A model generated the notes under the pieces. That model was not told the origin of the DNA. It did no database searches and was given only the letters and a program-made list of their open reading frames with translations. Made by a program: the position numbers and the translations under genes. 64,000 bases of DNA, from contig NZ_BFFO01000006.1 of the NCBI RefSeq assembly GCF_003116835.1, positions 55,402 to 119,401 on the forward strand. Direction: 5' to 3'. Of the stretch, positions 10,502-19,826 are shown in pieces. Source of the DNA: Lactococcus termiticola (lineage in GTDB: Bacteria; Bacillota; Bacilli; Lactobacillales; Streptococcaceae). The stretch's first letter is position 1. Every line of letters begins with the position of its first letter.

Positions 10502-10530
10502 ATTCTATAATAAAATCCTAAATAAAGCAA
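10502..10530 (-). promoter_or_regulatory. tuf promoter
   Basis: On the minus strand TTGCTT, 17-bp spacer, TAGAAT, about 75 bp before the tuf start codon. The intervening leader is AT-rich and carries a GGAG-type ribosome site next to the ATG. Confidence 0.7.
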
Positions 10531-10629
10531 GTATGACTTCGCTTTTAGTAAAATTTTTCAGCATTCATCCGTCTCGCTTTTTAGGAGCTAATGTAGTACA
10601 ATGAAGAAAAATGTAATGAGGAGGCCATC

Positions 10630-10809
10630 ATGGGATTAACTTTTAAGAAGCGTGATGATTTAGATCAATTAATGGAAAACCTTGGCGTGTCTGGCTTAGA
10701 CGACATCTTGTCTGGAGCTGACCCCGTCACAAAGGATGAAAAGCCTGCTGAAGACCCCTTTGCCAAGTTTCTTGCTCCCAAAGAGGAAGACGAGGAGGCC
10801 GGGAAATAA
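10630..10809 (+). CDS. Small acidic protein, probably SPJ_0845-type family
   Basis: 59 codons: opens MGLTFKKRDDLDQLMENLG and ends with an acidic tail (PKEEDEEAGK). A strong GAGGAGG ribosome site lies 6 nt before the ATG, and TACAAT at 10597-10602 can act as a -10 box. I believe it belongs to a short streptococcal family named after SPJ_0845, whose function is unknown; that assignment is from memory of the N-terminal motif. It and the next small gene are divergent from tuf and interrupt a long run of minus-strand genes. Confidence 0.6.
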   Translation: MGLTFKKRDDLDQLMENLGVSGLDDILSGADPVTKDEKPAEDPFAKFLAPKEEDEEAGK

Positions 10810-10839
10810 GCCTCTCTATTGCCCCGTCATCAATATGCC

Positions 10840-10868
10840 TTGAAATCACCGAGATTTCCTGCTACAAT
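10840..10868 (+). promoter_or_regulatory. Promoter of the DUF4044-like gene
   Basis: TTGAAA, 17-bp spacer, TACAAT; it starts 31 bp after the preceding small gene and gives a leader of about 20 nt. Confidence 0.65.
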
Positions 10869-10896
10869 AGCTTTATTAAATTGACTTGAGGATATT

Positions 10897-11013
10897 ATGG
10901 CTTATCAAAAAAAGAAAAAAACAACCTTTCAGAAAATTACGCTGGTGGTTGCTGTGATTATGATTTTATTGACATTGTTTGCGGCTTTCGGTGCGCTGTT
11001 TTCGATTTTGTAA
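10897..11013 (+). CDS. Single-pass membrane microprotein, DUF4044-like
   Basis: 38 residues: a basic start MAYQKKKKTTFQKITL, then one hydrophobic helix to the C-terminus. This matches the short streptococcal DUF4044 pattern (Lys-rich, TTFQKIT, one helix). The ribosome site GAGGAT is 5 nt before the ATG, and a consensus promoter sits upstream. A tight hairpin with a T-run follows the stop codon. The role is unknown; topology suggests a positively charged cytoplasmic N-terminus. Confidence 0.65.
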   Translation: MAYQKKKKTTFQKITLVVAVIMILLTLFAAFGALFSIL

Positions 11014-11040
11014 AAGGCCTTCGGGTCCTTTTTCTTTGCT
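11010..11040 (+). terminator. Terminator after the DUF4044-like gene
   Basis: AAAAGG-CC-TTCG-GG-TCCTTTTT followed by further T residues, starting at the stop codon. Confidence 0.65.
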
Positions 11041-11070
11041 TCAAAGCGTTGGTTGTCAGCCTCTAACACA

Positions 11071-11108
11071 AACACCCTGGCTAGTTACGATAGTCAGGGT
11101 GTTTTTTT
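11071..11108 (+). terminator. Second hairpin with T-run
   Basis: AACACCCTGGCTA and TAGTCAGGGTGTT form a 13-bp stem (one G-T pair) with a 7-nt loop, followed by TTTTTTT. It stands about 60 bp after the previous terminator with no gene between, so it may be left from a lost gene. Confidence 0.65.
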
Positions 11109-11155
11109 CACTGTGTGGTCAAGTTTCTAAAAGCTAGATCGATATGTAAAGAATA

Positions 11156-11416
11156 CTATAAACCTGCCCTTTTTTCTGCAAACTCTGTCGGATATTCTTC
11201 AAAAAAGTAAAATTCAACACAATGCCATTTATCGGGATTATAAATCAAGGCACAGCCCTTTTCGTCAGCACTCCTAAGGGAAAAGGATGGTTCGTTCATC
11301 TTTGCCGCCCGAGGGATTTCTTTTTCAATCTCAAGAACATAAGTCGCTTCCTTGATGCCTGCATCTACTTCGAGCTGGAGCGGGATGCCAATGTTGACAT
11401 TTTGGCAAGCAAGTAG
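11156..11416 (-). pseudogene. Gene remnant, C-terminal fragment of an unrecognised protein
   Basis: An open frame of about 86 codons on the minus strand without a start codon, bounded upstream by TGA. It encodes protein-like sequence (NVNIGIPLQLEVDAGIKEA ... IYNPDKWHCVEFYFFEEYP) ending in TAG at 11156. The composition looks like real coding sequence, so I read it as the tail of a degraded gene. No family is recognised. It sits in the 724-bp gene-poor stretch between the DUF4044-like gene and sufB. Confidence 0.35.
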
Positions 11417-11468
11417 TCAATAAAGAAGCATTGCATTGTAGTTGTTTTGGAAGGTTGGAAAAATCGAA

Positions 11469-11507
11469 AAAAATGCCCTTAGTTACAAGAGCATTTGTTT
11501 TTTCAAA
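11469..11507. terminator. Bidirectional terminator-like hairpin
   Basis: AAATGC...GCATTT flanked by A-runs on the left and GTTTTTT on the right, so it could stop transcription on either strand. Confidence 0.5.
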
Positions 11508-11647
11508 AAGCAAAATTCAGTGGCAAAGCTAGGACAATAAGAGTACTTTTTGGTAAGTTTTCATATTTTTTGCCCCTTTTTTGCCCCTCATATTGCATTT
11601 TTTAGGTCGACGTTGCGTTGCTGATTCAGAAGTCTATCTAACATTAA

Positions 11648-11750
11648 GGAGGAAAACTGCGTTTTCCCTATCTGCAACTTCGATTGGAGAAGGCTGGGTC
11701 TCAATGCTTCCTTTGGTCGCATTGAGGCCTCAGCCTTCTAGCCAATCGAA
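11648..11750. repeat. Class 2 structured repeat abutting the sufB 3' end
   Basis: Small hairpin GGAGGAAAACTGCGTTTTCC (11648-11667), then arms TTCGATTGG (11679-11687) and AGAAGGCTG closing on loop CTCAATGC ... GCATTGAG, with the partner arms CAGCCTTCT and CCAATCGAA. The last arm (11742-11750) lies inside the final sufB codons and the stem covers the stop codon. The stretch 11508-11640 before it holds only a possible remnant of an integrase-like C-terminus. Confidence 0.75.
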
Positions 11751-13162
11751 CCTTCCATACTATAAGAAATCAAACGATTTAACTCTACAGCATATTCCAT
11801 AGGCAGTTCTTTTGTGAATGGTTCAATGAAGCCCATGACGATCATGTCTGTGGCTTCTTTTTCCGTCAAGCCACGGCTCATGAGATAGTAGAGCTGTTCT
11901 TCTGAAATCTTAGAGACCTTGGCTTCATGCTCCAGAGCCACTTGTGAGTTGTGGATTTCATTAAATGGAATGGTATCTGACTTAGAGATATCGTCCATGA
12001 TGATCGTATCACACTCGATGTGACTCTTAGAGTGGGCCGAGTCCTTGTTGAAGGTGACCTGGCCACGATAGTTGACGGCCCCACCGCTCTTAGAGATAGA
12101 CTTAGAGATGATGCTTGAGCTGGTGTTTGGTGCGTTGTGAATCATCTTCGCACCGGTATCCTGCTCTTGTCCACCATTGGCAAAGGCAATAGAGAGCATG
12201 GTACCACGGGCACCAGGACCGTTCAAGTAAACGGCTGGGTATTTCATAGAAACACGTGAACCGAGGTTTCCGTCCACCCATTCGACTGTTGCATTTGTTT
12301 TTGCTTCAGCACGTTTTGTGACGAGGTTATAGACGTTATCAGACCAGTTTTGGATGGTTGAATAGCGCATATAGGCCCCTTCTTCGCAGAAGATTTCTAC
12401 AACAGCAGCGTGAAGGCTTGCTGCTGAGTAAGTTGGTGCGGTACAGCCTTCAACGTATTGGATACTGGCGCCTTCGTCAACGATAATCAATGTCCGTTCG
12501 AACTGACCAGATTTTTCGTTGTTAATCCGGAAATAGGCTTGAATTGGAATTTCACATTTCACACCTTTTGGCACATAAACGAAAGAGCCACCTGACCAAA
12601 CGGCAGAGTTCAGAGCAGCAAGCTTATTATCTGTCGGTGGTACAAGTTTTGAGAAATATTTTTTAAAAAGTTCTGGGTATTCACGGAGGGCTGTATCAGT
12701 GTCTGTGAAAATAATGCCGAGCTTTTCAAACTCTTCTTTCATATTATGGTAAACAACTTCTGATTCGTATTGGGCGGAAGCACCTGCAAGGTAAGCACGT
12801 TCTGCTTCTGGAATCCCGATTTTTTCAAAAGTGTTTTTGATTTCGTCTGGTACATCTTCCCATGTACGTGCTGGCTTATCACCAGGCTTTTGGTAATAAA
12901 CGATGTCGTCAAAGTCGATTTTCGTCAAATCAGGTCCCCAATCTGGGAGGTCTAATTTGTGGAAAGCTTTGAGTGATTTCAAGCGAAATTCCAACATCCA
13001 TTCTGGTTCATTTTTTGCTGCTGAGATTTCACGAACGACTTCTTCTGTCAAACCAAGCCCTGTTGTATAGGCAAGTTTTGCATTGTCGTGGAAACCAAAT
13101 TTATATTCATCAAGGCCGACGACCGCGTCATCAACCGTTTCTACTTTTACTTCTTCTGTCAT
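11738..13162 (-). CDS. sufB: Fe-S cluster scaffold component SufB
   Basis: Core subunit of the SufBCD scaffold on which Fe-S clusters are built. 474 residues, full length; conserved blocks include [25 protein letters not shown] and the C-terminal [28 protein letters not shown] core with its acidic and histidine residues. The start overlaps the sufU stop codon region by a base. Last gene of the SUF operon. Its final codons and stop form part of the class 2 repeat hairpin, which may set the 3' end of the operon mRNA. Confidence 0.96.
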   Translation of the reverse strand: MTEEVKVETVDDAVVGLDEYKFGFHDNAKLAYTTGLGLTEEVVREISAAKNEPEWMLEFRLKSLKAFHKLDLPDWGPDLTKIDFDDIVYYQKPGDKPARTWEDVPDEIKNTFEKIGIPEAERAYLAGASAQYESEVVYHNMKEEFEKLGIIFTDTDTALREYPELFKKYFSKLVPPTDNKLAALNSAVWSGGSFVYVPKGVKCEIPIQAYFRINNEKSGQFERTLIIVDEGASIQYVEGCTAPTYSAASLHAAVVEIFCEEGAYMRYSTIQNWSDNVYNLVTKRAEAKTNATVEWVDGNLGSRVSMKYPAVYLNGPGARGTMLSIAFANGGQEQDTGAKMIHNAPNTSSSIISKSISKSGGAVNYRGQVTFNKDSAHSKSHIECDTIIMDDISKSDTIPFNEIHNSQVALEHEAKVSKISEEQLYYLMSRGLTEKEATDMIVMGFIEPFTKELPMEYAVELNRLISYSMEGSIG

Positions 13163-13623
13163 TATAAGTGCTCACTTTCTATGATTGCTTCGCCATTATC
13201 TGTCTCGATTGCCTTTTTAAGTGCATTCCAAGCCAGTGTCGAGCATTTCACACGTTGTGGGAATTTAGAGACACCTGCTAAGAACTGAGCGTCTCCAAGT
13301 TTTTCTTGTTCCGGACTTTCTTGACCTGTGACCATTTCTGAAAAAACTTGCGCTAAGGCAATCGCTTCTTCTTTTGTCTTCCCAAGGACGGCTTCTGTCA
13401 TCATGCTGGCTGAGGCTGTTGAAATGGTACAGCCATGGCCTGAAAAGGCTAAGTCGCTGATCTTATCCCCATCAAATTGAACATGGAGACGGATCACATC
13501 ACCACAAGTAGGGTTGTTCAGGTCTACCACACAGCCGGCTGTCAACTCACCGGAATGGCGGGGACTAGAGGAATGGTCGAGGATAACGGCCCGGTAGAGA
13601 TTATCTAATTTTGATAATGCCAT
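13162..13623 (-). CDS. sufU: SufU zinc-dependent sulfurtransferase
   Basis: Accepts the persulfide sulfur from SufS and passes it to the SufBCD scaffold. 153 residues. The zinc/sulfur ligands are all present: Cys40 and Asp42 in NPTCGD, Cys65 in SGHGC, Cys127 in RVKCSTLAW. The insertion between the second and third Cys (about residues 98-115) marks SufU rather than IscU. Lies between the small membrane protein gene and sufB. Confidence 0.93.
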   Translation of the reverse strand: MALSKLDNLYRAVILDHSSSPRHSGELTAGCVVDLNNPTCGDVIRLHVQFDGDKISDLAFSGHGCTISTASASMMTEAVLGKTKEEAIALAQVFSEMVTGQESPEQEKLGDAQFLAGVSKFPQRVKCSTLAWNALKKAIETDNGEAIIESEHL

Positions 13624-13644
13624 GATTTCTTCTTTCTTTAAGCT

Positions 13645-14127
13645 TTAAGAATTTTCTCGTTTGATATAACGCATGAGGATATGGCCAGCAATCATAAGGA
13701 CAAGCACGATAATGATAAACAAAATCAAGAGGCCAATCGAGCCGGTCGCCAAGGCCCTAAACAAGCTCAAGCCACCCGCCGCATAGATGATACCGTAGGC
13801 AATGTAGCCCGGCAAGGCAGCGAGACTATAGCGAAGCCAGGACAGGCCAATCAGGCCCGCCCCAAGCTGGACCAGTGTCTGAAATCCCACCGTCAAAAAG
13901 GAAAGCGGGATAATCGGCAGGCCAAATCGTTCGATGGCTGTGACACCGCCGGATTTTTCAGCCGACTCGGCCCGCTTTTGTCCCCATTTGGTCTTGAGGA
14001 GGCCGGCTTGAATCGCCCGGCCAATCCAGTAGGTCGACTGGGCTCGACAGGCCACGGCCACAAAGATGATCAGACTTGCCTGCCACAAGGGCAATGAGGC
14101 AATCCAGTCCATGACGTTAGTTACCAT
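13645..14127 (-). CDS. Small DedA/VTT-like membrane protein inside the SUF operon
   Basis: 160 residues with about four hydrophobic segments. The segment ERFGLPIIPLSFLTVGFQ and the Gly-rich helix that follows resemble the VTT/DedA core (arginine followed by proline-rich re-entrant region), but the protein is shorter than typical DedA members (about 200 residues). DedA proteins are linked to lipid carrier transport and membrane homeostasis. It sits 3 bp from sufS and 21 bp from sufU in the same direction, so it is co-transcribed with SUF. That is not part of the standard system. Family call is tentative. Confidence 0.55.
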   Translation of the reverse strand: MVTNVMDWIASLPLWQASLIIFVAVACRAQSTYWIGRAIQAGLLKTKWGQKRAESAEKSGGVTAIERFGLPIIPLSFLTVGFQTLVQLGAGLIGLSWLRYSLAALPGYIAYGIIYAAGGLSLFRALATGSIGLLILFIIIVLVLMIAGHILMRYIKRENS

Positions 14128-14130
14128 TTT

Positions 14131-15342
<1,212 letters not shown>

Positions 15343-15741
15343 TTATGCCAGCTTTCTAATTTCTGCTTCAATTTTATCTCTTGTCTCACGAAAGGCCTCA
15401 AACACCTCTTCTTCCGTCCCCGTCGCCTTAGCAGGGTCTTCCAAATCCCAGTGGACATGCTTTATGCCTGCTGGAATCATCGGACACTTGTCTCTGGCGT
15501 CGCCACATAGTGTGATGATAAGGTCTGACGAATTAAAATAGTCCAGGTCAATCAGGTCGGAGGTCTGTCCAGAAATATCGACGCCGGCCTCAGCCATAGC
15601 CTTGTCCGCACGGGGATTCAAGCCGTGTTGCTCGACTCCTGCCGAAGCAATCGTCCAGCCTGACAGATACTTGTGGGCAAAGCCTTCAGCCATCTGAGAC
15701 CGGCAGGAATTGCCGGTACATAAGAAATAAACTTGTGTCAT
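15343..15741 (-). CDS. arsC: ArsC-type low-molecular-weight phosphatase / thioredoxin-coupled arsenate reductase
   Basis: 132 residues with the P-loop CTGNSCRS at 8-15 and a redox pair Cys79/Cys86 in [10 protein letters not shown]. The three cysteines match the catalytic triad of the staphylococcal pI258 arsenate reductase (Cys10, Cys82, Cys89) in spacing. The Asp-Pro acid loop ([11 protein letters not shown]) is present. It reads straight out of sufD (overlap at 15741) and into sufS. It is therefore embedded in the SUF operon with no arsR, arsB or acr3 gene beside it. A thiol-phosphatase role other than arsenate detoxification is possible. Confidence 0.8.
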   Translation of the reverse strand: MTQVYFLCTGNSCRSQMAEGFAHKYLSGWTIASAGVEQHGLNPRADKAMAEAGVDISGQTSDLIDLDYFNSSDLIITLCGDARDKCPMIPAGIKHVHWDLEDPAKATGTEEEVFEAFRETRDKIEAEIRKLA

Positions 15742-17000
15742 TAAAGGTCTAACTTTCTATCAATGCTCGCGATAAACTCGTCACGGACAGCCTTCAAAGG
15801 GATGTTTGAGACCACAGAGCCGAGGAAACCACGGATGACCAAGCGTTTCGCTGTCACTTCATCAAGTCCACGGCTCATGAGATAGTACATATCTTCTGGG
15901 TCAACCTGTCCGATAGAAGCTGCGTGACCCGCAGTAACATCATTTTCATCAATCAAAAGAATAGGATTGGCATCACTTCTAGCTTGGTCTGAGAGCATCA
16001 GGACGCGAGATTCTTGTTGCGCATCTGCCCCTTTCGCACCCTTGATGATATGACCAATACCGTTGAAAGTCAATGTTCCTTTTTCGAGAATGACACCGTG
16101 TTGGAGGATATGACCGATAGAGTTACGGCCAAAGTTTGTGACACGGGTATCAACCCCTTGGATTTGTTTGCCCATAGAGATGCCGACGGCTTTGAGTTCC
16201 GCGTGTGAACCATCGCCTTTAAGGTCGCTGTCAAAGTCGCAGATGACATTGCCGTCATTCATGACCGCCAGAGACCAGTTGATGGTGGCATTATTTTTGA
16301 TGTAACCTCGACGGCTGATGTAGCCTGTCACATTTTTACCCAAACGGTCAATGGCTGAATATTTGATTTGTGCGCCATCTTCAGCGATGACCTCAACCGC
16401 AAAATTCGCAATCGCTTTAACATTGCCATCACCAACAGTATCCAAACGTTCGAGATAGTCGAGCTTCGTATTGCGCCCAGCGATAATCAATACCCGCTTG
16501 TTAAATGGTAAGCTAGACTTGCTATCTTGCTGGAGAATTGTTTCAACGGGTTGGTCGATTTCGACATTGTCAGGAATATAAAGGACCACACCTGAGTTAA
16601 AAGCTGCTGTACTTGTCGCCGCAAGCTTATCTTCATCAAATTTAATCGCTTGAGCAAAGTATTTTTCCATGACTTCTGGAATTTCGCTCAAAGCAGAATG
16701 GAAATCTGTGAAGACAACACCTTTTGCTGCTAAATCAGCCGGTAACTGTTCAAGCAAGGTCTGTGAACCGACTTGAACGACCATCGGATGTTCGCCAAGC
16801 GCTGAAAAATCTGGGACATTGCCAGAAAAATCCAAATCACCAATCTCAGTCGTATCCAGTTTCCATCCTGAAAAACGGACACGTTCGATGTTGGGATAGT
16901 TGAGCTCAGCGCTCGCAGTCATTGCTTTTTGGCGCAAGTCTGACAGCCAAGCGGGCTCTTCATGCATCAGGGAAAAGTTTTGAAGATTTTGATCTGCCAT
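15741..17000 (-). CDS. sufD: Fe-S cluster scaffold component SufD
   Basis: Partner of SufB in the SufBC2D complex. 419 residues from the ATG at 17000, chosen because AGAGG precedes it and the codons upstream only overlap sufC. C-terminal SufBD core: [19 protein letters not shown], then [17 protein letters not shown] with the conserved His of SufD. The N-terminal region is less conserved, as usual. Starts 1 bp after the sufC stop codon. Confidence 0.94.
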   Translation of the reverse strand: MADQNLQNFSLMHEEPAWLSDLRQKAMTASAELNYPNIERVRFSGWKLDTTEIGDLDFSGNVPDFSALGEHPMVVQVGSQTLLEQLPADLAAKGVVFTDFHSALSEIPEVMEKYFAQAIKFDEDKLAATSTAAFNSGVVLYIPDNVEIDQPVETILQQDSKSSLPFNKRVLIIAGRNTKLDYLERLDTVGDGNVKAIANFAVEVIAEDGAQIKYSAIDRLGKNVTGYISRRGYIKNNATINWSLAVMNDGNVICDFDSDLKGDGSHAELKAVGISMGKQIQGVDTRVTNFGRNSIGHILQHGVILEKGTLTFNGIGHIIKGAKGADAQQESRVLMLSDQARSDANPILLIDENDVTAGHAASIGQVDPEDMYYLMSRGLDEVTAKRLVIRGFLGSVVSNIPLKAVRDEFIASIDRKLDL

Positions 17001-17001
17001 C

Positions 17002-17772
17002 TTAAACCTCTTCCTTGTATTCGATACCGAGTTCCTCTGCGATTTTTGCATAACCTTCTTTTTCAAGACGTTTTGCAAGTTCAGCGTCACCCGTCAAGAC
17101 GACGCGACCTTCCATCATGATGTGAACAACATCTGGTGTGATATAGTCAAGCAAACGTTGGTAGTGAGTGATGATGAGGGCACCAAACTTATCACCGCGC
17201 ATGGCATTGACACCTTTAGAAACAACCTTAAGGGCATCGATATCAAGTCCTGAGTCGATTTCGTCAAGGATGGCAAATGTTGGTTCCATCATGAGGAGTT
17301 GCAGGATTTCGTTACGTTTCTTTTCACCACCAGAGAAACCTTCGTTAAGATAACGTTCTGCCATTTCCTCTTTCATGTTGAGGAGTTCCATGTTTTGGTC
17401 AAGCTTTTTCAAGAAATCCATGACTGAGATTTTATCGTCTTCAGCACGTTTTGAATTGATGGCAGCCCGCATGAATTCAGCATTTGTAATCCCTGGGATT
17501 TCAGATGGGTATTGCATAGCCAAGAAAAGACCGAGACGCGCGCGTTCATCGACTTCAAGTTCCAGCACATTTTGACCGTCAAAAAGAATCTCACCTTCAG
17601 TGACTTCGTAGCTAGGATTTCCCATAATGGCTGCAGAAAGGGTAGATTTCCCTGTTCCGTTAGGGCCCATGATGGCATGAATTTCGTTGGTGTTGATGAC
17701 CAAATTCACACCTTTCAAGATTTCCTTATCTTCAATGCGGACGTGCAAATTTTTGATTTCTAAAGTTGACAT
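17002..17772 (-). CDS. sufC: SUF system ATPase SufC
   Basis: ABC-type ATPase that drives conformational change of the SufBD scaffold. 256 residues. Walker A GPNGTGKS at about 36-43, signature FSGGEKKRNE (the lysine-rich SufC form), Walker B AILDEIDSGLD. I start at the ATG at 17772 because GGAGGAATTT directly precedes it; an upstream in-frame start at 17805 lies inside the palindrome at 17785-17806. First gene of the operon. Confidence 0.96.
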   Translation of the reverse strand: MSTLEIKNLHVRIEDKEILKGVNLVINTNEIHAIMGPNGTGKSTLSAAIMGNPSYEVTEGEILFDGQNVLELEVDERARLGLFLAMQYPSEIPGITNAEFMRAAINSKRAEDDKISVMDFLKKLDQNMELLNMKEEMAERYLNEGFSGGEKKRNEILQLLMMEPTFAILDEIDSGLDIDALKVVSKGVNAMRGDKFGALIITHYQRLLDYITPDVVHIMMEGRVVLTGDAELAKRLEKEGYAKIAEELGIEYKEEV

Positions 17773-17784
17773 AAATTCCTCCAT

Positions 17785-17806
17785 AATGTCAATAATTTTT
17801 GACATT
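17785..17806. promoter_or_regulatory. Operator-like palindrome upstream of the SUF operon
   Basis: AATGTCAA, 6-bp gap, TTGACATT: a perfect 8-bp inverted repeat between a TATAAA box and the sufC ribosome site. Its position just downstream of the -10 region suits a repressor. No cognate regulator is visible nearby. Confidence 0.5.
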
Positions 17807-17885
17807 TTATAGTTTCTATTTTAACAAAAATTTGAGGCTTTGTCGTGATTGTGAAATTGGCGATTTTGATGGGCTTTTCATCGAG

Positions 17886-17920
17886 AAAAAACAGCCCTCC
17901 AAAAATGGAGAACTGTCTTT
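17886..17920 (-). terminator. Terminator of the reductase gene
   Basis: Minus strand GACAGTTCTCCA-TTTTT-GGAGGGCTGT followed by TTTTTT. It is nearly identical to the ileS terminator at 19783-19818. Confidence 0.8.
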
Positions 17921-17923
17921 TAT

Positions 17924-18952
17924 TTATGCTTCATCAATCAAGCCAAAATCAAACATGCTCTCAGCTGTCGCAATGATAGCCTCCTGACCTGAACGAGCTT
18001 GCCAGCCCAGCAATGCACGGGCCTTTTCAGAACTGCAAGATGTATTCTGGCCGAGGAAGCTGGCAGGCATCCGGAGTTGTTTATTAAAGTGAGCAACGAT
18101 TTTAACAAGGCTGTTGGGGAGAACCTTCGTCGAGACCTTCTTGGCTTTAACTCCAAAATGAGCTTTCAGGAAGCTGGCTTGTTCCTTGTAACTGATATTG
18201 TCGCCAGAGGTCGCCAGGAAACGTTCGCCCGCAGCTTTCGGTCTCTCCATCGCTAGAACATGGAGGTCAGCGACATCACGGACATCAACATAGTCAAAGG
18301 CCAGATTCAAAAGGAAAGGCATCCGACCCTCAAACATGTCTTTGATGGCTTGGTTGGAGTGGGAAAAGTCTTTGCCAAGGACCGGCCCCATCACGCCGAC
18401 TGGAAGGATGCTGGCCATCTCCATCTTGTGGGACTTGACAAAGTCCCAAGCGGCAAGCTCTGCTTCTGTCTTGGACCGTTGGTAGGCATTGAGGTCGCTT
18501 GATAAATCTGACCAGTCATCCTCAGTAAATATTTCCGGGTGATTTTTGTGGCCGGCAAGGACGGCTCCAGAGGCTGAGGTCAGGACAATCCGCTTGACGT
18601 CTTCCTCATAGGCGGCCTGATAGATATTACGGACACCTGTCACTGCCATCTCAACCATGGCATCAGCTGAATCCGGCCGGGTCGCTGGGGTCGGCGAGGC
18701 GATGTGCATGACATAGTCGACGTCCTGCATAGCTAGCTTCCAGCTATTTGCATTCACGAGGTCAGCTTCGACAAATTCAAGGCCACTGACATCCTGCTGA
18801 CCAGTTGCCTGGACCATAGCCCTCACTTCATCTTGGCGGGCCATCGTGCGAAGACTCCCACGTACCTTATAGCCTTTAGCCAAAAGCTTTGCGATAGCGT
18901 TCACAGCAATAAATCCGCTGGCTCCAGTGACTAAGACAGTTTCGTTTTTCAT
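17924..18952 (-). CDS. NAD(P)-dependent epimerase/reductase of the extended SDR family
   Basis: 342 residues, Rossmann fold with the dinucleotide motif VTGASGFIA at 7-15 and the catalytic YxxxK (YQRSK, near residue 158). Overall it resembles the dihydroflavonol-4-reductase / aldehyde reductase group, which reduce aldehydes or ketones with NADPH. The natural substrate is unknown. Divergent from a TetR gene, with a palindrome between them, so expression is probably induced by an effector of that regulator. Ribosome site AGAGGAG precedes the ATG. Confidence 0.85.
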   Translation of the reverse strand: MKNETVLVTGASGFIAVNAIAKLLAKGYKVRGSLRTMARQDEVRAMVQATGQQDVSGLEFVEADLVNANSWKLAMQDVDYVMHIASPTPATRPDSADAMVEMAVTGVRNIYQAAYEEDVKRIVLTSASGAVLAGHKNHPEIFTEDDWSDLSSDLNAYQRSKTEAELAAWDFVKSHKMEMASILPVGVMGPVLGKDFSHSNQAIKDMFEGRMPFLLNLAFDYVDVRDVADLHVLAMERPKAAGERFLATSGDNISYKEQASFLKAHFGVKAKKVSTKVLPNSLVKIVAHFNKQLRMPASFLGQNTSCSSEKARALLGWQARSGQEAIIATAESMFDFGLIDEA

Positions 18953-18973
18953 TTGATTTCTCCTCTTATATAC

Positions 18974-18987
18974 GTTACACTTGTAAC
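18974..18987. promoter_or_regulatory. Candidate TetR operator between divergent genes
   Basis: GTTACA-CT-TGTAAC, a perfect palindrome in the gap between the reductase and TetR genes. It overlaps the likely -35 hexamer TTGTAA (18982-18987) of the TetR promoter, whose -10 TATGAT follows at a 17-bp spacer (19004-19009). Confidence 0.6.
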
Positions 18988-19067
18988 TCCTGTGTTTTTA
19001 GTATATGATAAAGAAAAATAAAAAACAAGACAGAAATCGCCTTGTTGACAGAATCGAGGGTTTTGTA

Positions 19068-19577
19068 ATGGCAGCGACTGAGCACGCAGAAAAATTAAAA
19101 TTAGAGACCAAGGCCTATCTCTGCCAGTCTTTGCTGGAGTTGCTGGAAGAAAAAGAACTCGCTAAAATCAGTATCTCCCAGCTCTGCCAGCGGGCGGGTG
19201 TCAGTCGGATGGCTTTTTACCGGCAGTTTCAGAGCCTGGATGAGGTTTTGCTGAGTTATTTTGAAGATAAGATTTCGGCGACTTTTAGTCAACTTAAAAA
19301 TGATGATAATCAACTGAGCAAGCTTCAAATACAAGAGCAGTTCTTCTTGAGTTTTGAGACAGAGCTCCTCCTGGCTCAGCAACGAGGCTTCATGCCCCTC
19401 TTAGAAGAAATTTTCAGTCGAGAAATCAAGGCTTTCTTTAAGGGCCAAGTCGACGACGAGCTCTGGCTGAGCTTTGTATCAGCTGGCACTTTTGCCGTCT
19501 GGCGAGATTGGATTTTGTCGGGGAAGGGGCGACCTATTGGAGAGGTGCATGATTCGATTGGGCGGATGGTGAAGTAA
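19068..19577 (+). CDS. TetR/AcrR family transcriptional regulator
   Basis: 169 residues. The N-terminal helix-turn-helix reads ISISQLCQRAGVSRMAFYRQF, a clean TetR signature, followed by a C-terminal ligand-binding half. I start at the ATG at 19068, which has GAGGG 8 nt upstream. An in-frame ATG at 19005 lies within the predicted -10 box and would not be transcribed. Divergent to the reductase gene and likely its repressor and self-repressor through the palindrome at 18974-18987. Confidence 0.85.
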   Translation: MAATEHAEKLKLETKAYLCQSLLELLEEKELAKISISQLCQRAGVSRMAFYRQFQSLDEVLLSYFEDKISATFSQLKNDDNQLSKLQIQEQFFLSFETELLLAQQRGFMPLLEEIFSREIKAFFKGQVDDELWLSFVSAGTFAVWRDWILSGKGRPIGEVHDSIGRMVK

Positions 19578-19578
19578 A

Positions 19579-19608
19579 AGAGCTGTTGCTTGTGGCGACG
19601 GCTTTTTT
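19579..19608. terminator. Convergent terminator between TetR and a small gene
   Basis: AGCTGTTGC-TTGT-GGCGACGGCT, with G-T pairs, followed by TTTTTT on the plus strand and T residues on the minus strand. It serves the TetR gene and probably also the small gene ending at 19610. Confidence 0.65.
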
Positions 19609-19609
19609 A

Positions 19610-19747
19610 CTACTGTCTTTCTTCTAGCCCAAACTCCTTACGGACTTCTGCTAGAGCTGTTGTTCTTCCGGCTTGAATATCCTCGTGTCCCATCATTATT
19701 TCTCTTTTCAGCTCTTCCCAAGCTTCTCTCAACCCTTCTTCATTCAT
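19610..19747 (-). CDS. Small 45-residue protein, possible antitoxin-like
   Basis: Encodes MNEEGLREAWEELKREIMMG and a second part IQAGRTTALAEVRKEFGLEERQ. It has a strong GGAGG ribosome site 7 nt before the ATG and a TATAAT box about 30 nt upstream, so it looks like a live gene. The acidic/basic helical make-up resembles small antitoxins or their remnants, but I do not recognise the family and no toxin gene is adjacent. It lies in the 249-bp gap between TetR and ileS. Confidence 0.5.
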   Translation of the reverse strand: MNEEGLREAWEELKREIMMGHEDIQAGRTTALAEVRKEFGLEERQ

Positions 19748-19782
19748 CTCTCATCCTCCTTTTTTGATTCCATTATAGCAGA

Positions 19783-19818
19783 TAAAAAAACAGCTCTCCA
19801 AAAATGGAAAACTGTCAT
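19783..19818 (-). terminator. Terminator of ileS
   Basis: Minus strand ACAGTTTTCC-ATTTTT-GGAGAGCTGT followed by TTTTTTT, just after the ileS stop codon. Confidence 0.8.
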
Positions 19819-19826
19819 TATCAATT

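Noticed and set aside
13681..14097. 138-codon open frame on the plus strand, antisense to the DedA-like gene
   Set aside because: It is polar, Gln/Arg-rich and low-complexity, lacks a ribosome site, and mirrors a membrane-protein gene whose hydrophobic codons force open antisense frames.
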